A DNA stretch of 64,000 bases from Sphingobacterium micropteri (GTDB lineage: Bacteria; Bacteroidota; Bacteroidia; Sphingobacteriales; Sphingobacteriaceae), in contig NZ_JACOIK010000014.1 in NCBI RefSeq assembly GCF_014692515.1, forward strand, positions 62,001 through 126,000. Reading direction: 5' to 3'. The first letter of the stretch is position 1. Each line of letters begins with the position of its first letter. A program made the position numbers and the translations under genes. Below, one piece after another: positions 55,362-62,117 of this stretch. The notes beneath the pieces were generated by a model. The model worked only from the letters and a program-made list of their open reading frames with translations. It made no database searches and was not told where the DNA came from.

Positions 55362-57563
55362 TTATTGGTCTATAGTATGAATAAATTTCTGCTGTCCGTT
55401 TTCATATAGAAAGGGTAGCTCTTCCCTTCCATTGGACAAATTTCTGAGCCAATAAACCGTTCCCGACGGTACGTCCTTAAAACTAATAAAGTTAAATTTT
55501 GCTTTCTTGGTTTCGTGAGCCTTCCAATCTCCCCCATCAAAATAATACAAACGGTACTCGTCGTCGGGCACTATACCGTTATCGGCAGTTCGCGGCACAA
55601 ACCTGACATGTGTTATTACCACCGGCCTGCCAAAATCCATCCCGGTTCTGGAGCTTCCACCAACGGTTGCAATATCGCCATCATAGACATAGTGAGGATA
55701 AGAACCTATGGCTTGTGGCTCTCCAATAATATGATATAAATTCCTTTGATCTACCCTATTTGTATCTTGAGGCACAAAAATCGGTAGAGGGGACGGCTCT
55801 TTATATGAAACTCCAACCTTAGGTTGACCTAAAAACTCCATTTCTGCTATATGAATCGGTCCACCGTCATGGGTATAAAACCGGTAATAGCGATAGGGCT
55901 TATCGTTATACAATGCAACCTCCTGCCAATAAGGGATAGGTGCAGTATCTAGAAAAGTCAATGTATCTTTACGCTTGCCTTCAATACCTACAAAATAGCT
56001 ATTCTTTAAAGCTTGTTGCATCTGCTTCAAATGTAGTTTTTCTGGATATTTACGAGTAACAGTCATCTCCTCATGGGACTGCGTCAACGGGCTTAGTTTG
56101 ATATATTCCAATTTTAGGTCGTCATTCTTTTTGCTTATTTGTTCAAAGTCATTTTCTTGCCCTAATACAAATTCATATATTTTTTCTTGCTTATTTTTCG
56201 TTAAAGGTTCTGCGAATGCATTTACCGTACTACGATCCCGAATAACAAAAGGAGAAGAAAAAATAATACACGATTCGTCTTCATTATAGTACACTGGCAC
56301 AAATACGGTATTTAGTGGAACCTGCTCAAAAACTGCTTCCTGTTTTTGCTTATCAACTTTTCCCCAAGCCACGGGGTGCAGTTCTTCTCCTTGAAATAAG
56401 CATAAATACGCGACTTTATTCTCTTCATTCTCCGGGAAAGGCATCCTTAATGTTATGGTCTTGTGGTATCGCCAAGTTTGATCGTTCAATAGCGGAGACG
56501 ATAGTTCCTTCGGCACAAACTCTAATGAGGAGGACGTTAGGAAATAGGGTGTATTTTTATTAACTCCAAAAGTTCTACGATATACTTTACTGGCTTGTAT
56601 AATATCGCTTTCCAAATTCTCCCGTAGATTATTATCCGGTGTTGTATAAGGCTGCCATATACCCGAAGAGTCCGGAGAAACACCCCAAAAATGTCGACTG
56701 TTACGATCCTTCCATTGAGGAGTATACTCGTAGACTACCGGTACGCCACAGGATCTCAATATATTCACGCTCCAATTCGTCAGACTGTGACAATTCATAC
56801 TGAACTTTGGAAAAATTAGATCATATATGGCCGCATGGCTTTCTGGTTTTGTATACTTATTTAACCAACGACATTTCCCAATAAATGCTTTATAGCGGTT
56901 TAGCGGTTTTCTAATATCCTCCAGACCATCATATGTCAGAATTGAATTCCATTGTCTTTTTAAGGCTGACCGGTTAGTCAGTAACTCCTCATTAGTCGTT
57001 CTATAAGGTAAAACAAACTCCTTGAAATCTTCAAAGGACATTTTTACCAGTAATGGACTTTCTTCCCACGTCATAAAAGCATGATCAATATGTTCTGTCA
57101 GAAATGCTGAAGAAATGAGTTTAATGTCACTGATGCTATTTTCGGCAAAAGCTGGCTTTTCCATCTTTTGAAATACGTATCCGATTTCTGTCCTGACCGA
57201 ATCATATATTTTGGGTGTTATCTTCAGGATAGAATCACTGGTCATACCATCAAACATATATTGATACGTGGAATCGAGAAGAGCAAAAAAGTCATTATAT
57301 GCTTTAGGTAGTTTGACGTGCTGTTTACTCCTATGATAAGGCATATTCGCAATTAAGAAGCAAGCCGCTCTGTATTTCTGCTTATTTTGAAAACGGTAAT
57401 GATCAAGTACAGACTCTAATTCTAGACGATTTTCTCCGGCAAGCTTTAATGCTTCCTCTACATCCGTAGGGTATCTCCCTCATGACAAGAACAAAACACA
57501 TATTCCCAGTGTTAAGCATAGCATTACTCTTACAGCCGCATGTTTTATATTTTGGTTTATCAT
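55362..57563 (-). pseudogene. Transglutaminase-like lipoprotein, interrupted by TGA at the lipobox cysteine
   Basis: The frame from ATG 57561-57563 gives MINQNIKHAAVRVMLCLTLG, ICVLFLS, then TGA (57480-57482), then GRYPTDVEEALKLAGENRLE and on without a break to 55362. The stop stands exactly where a lipobox FLS-Cys-G is expected; TGT or TGC to TGA is one base change. Downstream are a helical domain (ENRLELESVLDHYRFQNKQK), a transglutaminase-like core with Cys258 (FSMNCHSLTNW) and His291 (RHFWGVSPD), and a C-terminal discoidin-like module. An ATG at 57344 could allow internal initiation, but without export. The core belongs to a family common in Bacteroidota; substrate unknown. It heads a unit with the ligase-like and peptidase-like genes. 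Confidence 0.75.
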
Positions 57564-57635
57564 CTTGGTATTGGATGAGTTAATAGTAAAATATACCGTA
57601 TCGGTCGGTTATGACTTTATAGTTTACAATTTATT

Positions 57636-57680
57636 TAAAAATAAAACTATAAATTAATTTCGGCAACCTGCGGTATCCTG
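57636..57680 (-). promoter_or_regulatory. Class 1 operator and promoter, transglutaminase-like cassette
   Basis: On the minus strand, half-sites CAGGATAC (57673-57680) and CAGGTTGC (57663-57670), 10-bp period, then exactly 19 bp to TATTTTTA (57636-57643). The predicted start is about 66 nt before ATG 57563. This is one of the best matches to the consensus, yet it precedes genes with no obvious carbohydrate role. Confidence 0.75.
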
Positions 57681-57705
57681 CTCACTATTGCTAACGCATA
57701 AAAAA

Positions 57706-57734
57706 GGTCGACCAACGATCACCGTTGGCCAACC
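57706..57734 (-). terminator. Intrinsic terminator of the lone GH2 gene
   Basis: Imperfect 12-bp stem (57706-57717 with 57723-57734, 5-nt loop) followed on the minus strand by six U residues (57700-57705). It lies between the GH2 stop and the next class 1 promoter. Confidence 0.8.
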
Positions 57735-57737
57735 AAG

Positions 57738-57775
57738 CTAAACTTAACTAAACTAAAACTAAACTAAAACTAAAA
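57738..57775. repeat. Short CTAAA/CTAAAA tandem tract
   Basis: About seven imperfect copies of CTAAA(A) in the 3' untranslated region of the GH2 gene. It is simple-sequence; no function can be assigned. Confidence 0.7.
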
Positions 57776-57805
57776 GAGTCTCTTATGATGGTGCCTAAAT
57801 CATCT

Positions 57806-60685
57806 CTAATCGGTCAAGATATTCTCTTTAGGCATCACAAATTGTGTGTTTTCTTTTTCCCCTCGCGGTATACCGAAATAGAAATAGAGCGTGCGGGATA
57901 TGGGTTGATCTAAGACTGTCATTTCACCTGTCGGACCGTTAACTTCCGGTCTATTATTAATTCCCATGGCCAATTTAGTCCCAATTGCCGGGATAGCATC
58001 TAAAAAAGAAATATCACCTTCTGGGAGCCTCGGATAGTGCCGTGGTCCGGAAATACCATAAAAATCAAATAAACGTAAATACATATCATCTTGCTCCGTA
58101 GCAACAAGAAACTTACCTTGTGTCGTATTAAACTGTACCCAGCTTACATCGGAAAAATACCCTTTGAACTCGGGAAATTCCCAAGGGCCAATCCCTGCTC
58201 TGGAGTCGTTATACATATTTTCCCAAGTATTTAGGGTAACGCCTTGTAGTCGGTTTTTCCAAACACGATACGGTCCGTTACCCAACCATTTTGCCGTGAT
58301 GATATAATTTTCCGGAAAATTAAAACTTACGCCAGCATACGGACGCTTTCCTTGCATCTCATAGCTATAATCTAATTTTAGCCACCCATCAGGTCGCATG
58401 GTCCAGCGGATATAACCCAACTGACCGTCAAAGGTAAACTCCACGGTCTTATTTTCGCCTACCGAATTCGTCTTTACATCCTTCAGGGTGTATTCTCCGT
58501 CAATCAAAAGCGGTCCATCTCGGAAAGCGAGCTTCATACTATAATCATTTGCTAAATCAGCCAACAAACCTGTTTCCTTTGCTATAAAGGCAGTAATACC
58601 ATTGGCTTTCAACATATAGTGTACACTATCCTCTGTCAGCTCTACCGTAGTCGCCGTCTTGACAGGTAAGATATCCTTCGTAATAGCCGCATTATCCCGA
58701 ACCCGCCAAGACCAGGTATATATTTCTTCGCCATGAGGATCAGTGGCTGTTAACAATAATGCGTCATAAACTTTCCAGTCGTCCGGCAGTTGAAGCTTTA
58801 AGATTCCCTTTTCGGTCGGCTTTATCGCCGGCGCGCTCAGGCCGTATTCTTTTTCTGTCCGTATCCCCGTAGCATCTGCATAGGGTAGTTGATAGCGAAC
58901 CAGCTTATAGGCAAACGAACAGGCGGAAAGGTCCGTATGATGATAACGATTTTCGACCTCGATGTTTCCATCAAAATCAGCCGGCAGCTTTTTCAGCTTG
59001 ATATGAACTGGAGAGAAAATCTCTTTTATCGCAAAGAAACTCCCCTCCTTTTGACGATATGGCCCTAAAATGCCGTCAGGTGCATTTACCCGATTGACAT
59101 CGATAGTGCCATTAAAGTCTGTCCGTACGATGCCTTCGTCTGCAAAGTTCCATATAAAACCTCCCCCTCCAAGTTTAGCCTCCCAATGCAATTCCCAAAT
59201 ATCGGCTAATCCGGCCGCTGCACCACCGTCATCTTGTGCATGTAGGAATTCTGTCGTCATGTAGATATTTGGTCCTTCCAGTATTTTTTTTGTAGAATAA
59301 TAATCTTCATAGTGATTGCCGTCTATACCGTTAATGGCATTTCCCGGCCGATGGTGAGCATGAATCACTGTGCGTGCGGATAAATCATATTTCGCGTATT
59401 CGTCTACTAATTCTTTATTATGACCGCCCTCGTTACCGTTGCTCCATAGGATGATTGACGGATGGTTCACATCACGTATGACCATCTCTTTTACTAATTT
59501 CTTTCCGACGGGTGTTCCGTATGCTTTTTGCCAACCAGCAAGTTCATCCAGCACATATAGACCTAAGGAGTCGCAGTAATCTAGAAACGATTTGTCGGGC
59601 GGATAGTGTGAACAACGAACGGCATTCATATTCATCTCTTTGATAAGCTTCACATCGTTCAAATCTAATCTTGGGTTTACGGAACGACCTGTTTCAGGCC
59701 ACCACACATGGCGGTTTACGCCTTTCATTTTCACTTTCACACCGTTCACATATATCCCATCTCCCTGGCGTACCTCAACCGTACGAAACCCGAAACGTTC
59801 TGTTGTTTGATAGTTTTCCACGCGGTCATTTTCTAACGTAAAAACGGCATGATATAGATGAGGCGTCTCTGCTGTCCATAAGTTGGGGTTCTTTACAGCT
59901 AAGGATACTAGTCTCACCGAATCAGACGCTTGTAACTTGACACGTGTCGTTGCGACAACACTTCCTTCTCTATCCTTCAAATCTACACGTAAGGCTGAAT
60001 TTTCTTGAATATTCTCTAGATAAACATTGCTCTTAAACGAACCATCGGCTTTTGCATCAATAGCTGTCCATGCAATATGGGCTTTAGGCGTAGCTTCCAA
60101 ATATACGGGTCGGTATATCCCGCCAAAAATCCAATAGTCGGCCAAGCGTTCCGCATTATTCACCGTATTGTCTTTCGACATTTTTGAGACCGTTGCCTCC
60201 AGTGTATTCTCCCTGCCGAAATGAACCTTGTCTGTAATATCATACGTAAACCGATAGAAAGAACCCTGATGGATATCGCCAGCCAATTCTCCATTAATCT
60301 TCACCTCGGTATCCGTCATCGACCCTTCGAAGACGATAGAAATCTTTTTGTCTTTCCAATCTGCAGGAACCTTAAATGCATGCCGATAAATACCTTTTTC
60401 TTCATGAAAACGAAAATTCTTACCGTAGGTCACATAGTCGCGACCATAATTATAGGATCCAAAGCCCTGTTGTTCCCAATGACTAGGTACGGCAATTTTT
60501 GACCACTCCCCTGCTTTCCTCCCTCCGGTGATCCAAAAATCCCACGCCACGGTGTGCTCGTTATCAGTACCCGATAAATATTGCACTTCTTTTGCAACCT
60601 GCGCGTAACCAGGCAGGACAATGCACAGAAGAAGTATACAAATGATATATATGTTTATTTTATGTAAAAACATAGGTTTGTTCAT
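57806..60685 (-). CDS. GH2 beta-galactosidase-type glycoside hydrolase
   Basis: Exported retaining beta-glycosidase. The start at MNKPMFLHKIN (959 residues) is chosen because it precedes a normal signal peptide (CIVLPGYAQ) and follows the promoter by 11 nt. The longer frame from 60751 would read through the operator itself. Domains: jelly roll (IAVPSHWEQQGFGSYNYGRD, VFEGSMTDTEVKINGELAG), Ig-like, and a TIM barrel with acid/base Glu in ILWSNGNEGGHN and nucleophile Glu in IYMTTEFLHAQDDGG, then C-terminal beta domains. The layout MKGVNRHVWWPETGR and RCSHYPPDKSFLDYCD is that of beta-galactosidase/beta-glucuronidase relatives. Likely trims galactose from rhamnogalacturonan I side chains; not proven. 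It forms a single-gene unit. Confidence 0.9.
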   Translation of the reverse strand: MNKPMFLHKINIYIICILLLCIVLPGYAQVAKEVQYLSGTDNEHTVAWDFWITGGRKAGEWSKIAVPSHWEQQGFGSYNYGRDYVTYGKNFRFHEEKGIYRHAFKVPADWKDKKISIVFEGSMTDTEVKINGELAGDIHQGSFYRFTYDITDKVHFGRENTLEATVSKMSKDNTVNNAERLADYWIFGGIYRPVYLEATPKAHIAWTAIDAKADGSFKSNVYLENIQENSALRVDLKDREGSVVATTRVKLQASDSVRLVSLAVKNPNLWTAETPHLYHAVFTLENDRVENYQTTERFGFRTVEVRQGDGIYVNGVKVKMKGVNRHVWWPETGRSVNPRLDLNDVKLIKEMNMNAVRCSHYPPDKSFLDYCDSLGLYVLDELAGWQKAYGTPVGKKLVKEMVIRDVNHPSIILWSNGNEGGHNKELVDEYAKYDLSARTVIHAHHRPGNAINGIDGNHYEDYYSTKKILEGPNIYMTTEFLHAQDDGGAAAGLADIWELHWEAKLGGGGFIWNFADEGIVRTDFNGTIDVNRVNAPDGILGPYRQKEGSFFAIKEIFSPVHIKLKKLPADFDGNIEVENRYHHTDLSACSFAYKLVRYQLPYADATGIRTEKEYGLSAPAIKPTEKGILKLQLPDDWKVYDALLLTATDPHGEEIYTWSWRVRDNAAITKDILPVKTATTVELTEDSVHYMLKANGITAFIAKETGLLADLANDYSMKLAFRDGPLLIDGEYTLKDVKTNSVGENKTVEFTFDGQLGYIRWTMRPDGWLKLDYSYEMQGKRPYAGVSFNFPENYIITAKWLGNGPYRVWKNRLQGVTLNTWENMYNDSRAGIGPWEFPEFKGYFSDVSWVQFNTTQGKFLVATEQDDMYLRLFDFYGISGPRHYPRLPEGDISFLDAIPAIGTKLAMGINNRPEVNGPTGEMTVLDQPISRTLYFYFGIPRGEKENTQFVMPKENILTD

Positions 60686-60702
60686 TGTTTTTAAAAGCAG
60701 GG

Positions 60703-60747
60703 CTAAACTACAAAACAAAATACGGTTTTGCATCCTGCGGCGTCCTG
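60703..60747 (-). promoter_or_regulatory. Class 1 operator and promoter, lone GH2
   Basis: On the minus strand, half-sites CAGGACGC (60740-60747) and CAGGATGC (60730-60737), 10-bp period, then exactly 19 bp to the -7 box TAGTTTAG (60703-60710). It decides the GH2 start: the ATG at 60685 lies about 11 nt after the expected transcript start. Confidence 0.8.
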
Positions 60748-60755
60748 TCAATTCG

Positions 60756-60786
60756 CGGTATAAGCGATGTACACTCGCTTATACCG
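60756..60786. other. 11-bp inverted repeat over the regulator's stop codon
   Basis: Perfect palindromic arms CGGTATAAGCG (60756-60766) and CGCTTATACCG (60776-60786) with a 9-nt loop. The right arm contains the stop codon of the GntR-type gene. No U-run follows on the minus strand. It may be a terminator or an operator next to the GH2 promoter, nine bases away. Confidence 0.5.
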
Positions 60787-61783
60787 AGGCACGCAAAACA
60801 GTATAAAAAGGTACTTCTAAACGACTTTTTAATCCGTCTAGAATACTGGTAGCTGCATATTCGCCCATCAGACGGAAATCTGTAGAAATGGTTGTGATAC
60901 CGTTTAATATAAATTTTTTAAGCGGAGTTTCGTTGTACGAAATAACACCGATGTCTCGTCCAATTTCTAACCCTTTTACACTCACTTTATCCAACAGACG
61001 GAATAAGTCGTCTTCCGCCAGGTTAATATAACAGGTTTCTTTTTCTATAGGTTCTTCATTCAGATCGCCAACCAACAGATGATCAAAAGCATATTCCTGG
61101 CAAAATTTATAGAAACCCTTGATAATGGTTTTTGGATAGTCGCTATTATCCGGAAAAACCAATTTAAGCATACTGTATTTGGAGAGTGGTTCCCGGATAG
61201 ACTCCAATGCTTCGTAGATATCTTTCTCATGGTTTTCACATACAATCGGAAAATCTCCATGGACGCCATCCACATCACGTCCCAACAACAACAGCTTGTC
61301 AGTTGGGATAACAGACAGTACTTCTGCCGCTTTTTCTCTCCCCTCCTTAAAGTAGGGAAAGACCACATAATAATCATACGGCTGCGATAGGTTTTGCAAT
61401 AGCGTACGTAGCTGGGCAATATCACTATTGTATACAAAGAGATCTATGGAAGCTTCATTGCCGAGCTTGGCTGCTAATGCATCGTAAACAATCTTCTTAT
61501 GTGCGCTTAATTTGTTTAGAAACACCGCTGTCCGCAAGCGAAAAGATTGCTCTTTAGCAACAAAATATCCCTTTCCCGGAGAAGATTTAATAATCTCTTC
61601 CTGACGTAATTTACGGTATCCTTTCTCCACCGTATCTCGTGCAATTTGCAGTTGATAACTTAAATCATTAATAGATGGAAGTGCATCACCAATTTCGACT
61701 ACCTTTTGCTTGATGGCCTCCACAATCGCGTCGGCTACCTGCACGTATTTAGGGGTCGCAGAAAAGTCGTTGATCTTAATCAT
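60779..61783 (-). CDS. GntR-family regulator with sugar-binding-like effector domain
   Basis: Cytoplasmic one-component transcription factor. The chosen start (MIKINDFS) gives 334 residues and is the usual family N-terminus; an upstream ATG at 61843 adds 20 residues of unlikely composition (METLYISSRARG). A winged helix-turn-helix occupies about residues 10-75 (TPKYVQVADAIVEAIKQKVV, LPSINDLSYQLQIARDTVEK, YRKLRQEEIIKSSPGKGYFV). The rest is a periplasmic-binding-protein-like effector domain as in LacI factors (DYYVVFPYFKEGREK, LLLLGRDVDGV, DIGVISYNETPLKKFILNGI, FRLMGEYAATSILD). It could sense a released monosaccharide such as rhamnose or galacturonate; the ligand is not readable from sequence. 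No promoter for it was recognised in the divergent gap 61844-62054. Confidence 0.9.
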   Translation of the reverse strand: MIKINDFSATPKYVQVADAIVEAIKQKVVEIGDALPSINDLSYQLQIARDTVEKGYRKLRQEEIIKSSPGKGYFVAKEQSFRLRTAVFLNKLSAHKKIVYDALAAKLGNEASIDLFVYNSDIAQLRTLLQNLSQPYDYYVVFPYFKEGREKAAEVLSVIPTDKLLLLGRDVDGVHGDFPIVCENHEKDIYEALESIREPLSKYSMLKLVFPDNSDYPKTIIKGFYKFCQEYAFDHLLVGDLNEEPIEKETCYINLAEDDLFRLLDKVSVKGLEIGRDIGVISYNETPLKKFILNGITTISTDFRLMGEYAATSILDGLKSRLEVPFYTVLRASV

Positions 61784-62054
61784 CTTAATGAGTGCGGCAT
61801 TTATGGTACCGCGTGCGCGAGAAGAAATATATAATGTTTCCATGTTACTATAATTTAAGGTTGGTTAACAAATCTTATTATTTTATCTCCATGATATTGA
61901 ATTCGTTGTTTATATAGAGTGATCAGCGTTTTACAAAGCTATTCCGAACAACAAACCGTAACCCGTAAAAAATGCTCAAATTCCCGGTAAAAACGTCTCA
62001 TATGCAATTATTAACCTATACTTTCATCAAGGAGACGATCATGATTTTATTTAT

Positions 62055-62099
62055 CAGGATGGAGCGGGATAGCATTATGAAGCTTTTTTTGTACTTTAG
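62055..62099 (+). promoter_or_regulatory. Class 1 operator and promoter, second HTCS (plus strand)
   Basis: On the plus strand, half-sites CAGGATGG (62055-62062) and CGGGATAG (62065-62072), 10-bp period, then exactly 19 bp to the -7 box TACTTTAG (62092-62099). It is the only site on the plus strand, and it points at the plus-strand HTCS, so orientation follows the gene. Confidence 0.7.
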
Positions 62100-62117
62100 A
62101 TGATTATGCTAGGAGCA

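Noticed and set aside
57480-57482. Selenocysteine at the in-frame TGA of the transglutaminase-like gene
   Set aside because: A lipobox needs a cysteine thiol for lipidation, no stem-loop typical of bacterial selenocysteine insertion directly follows, and a single base change from a Cys codon explains it more simply.
60686-60751. Longer N-terminus of the GH2 protein starting at 60751
   Set aside because: The added residues (MTGRRRMQNRI) are encoded by the operator and promoter themselves, and the true signal peptide starts at 60685.
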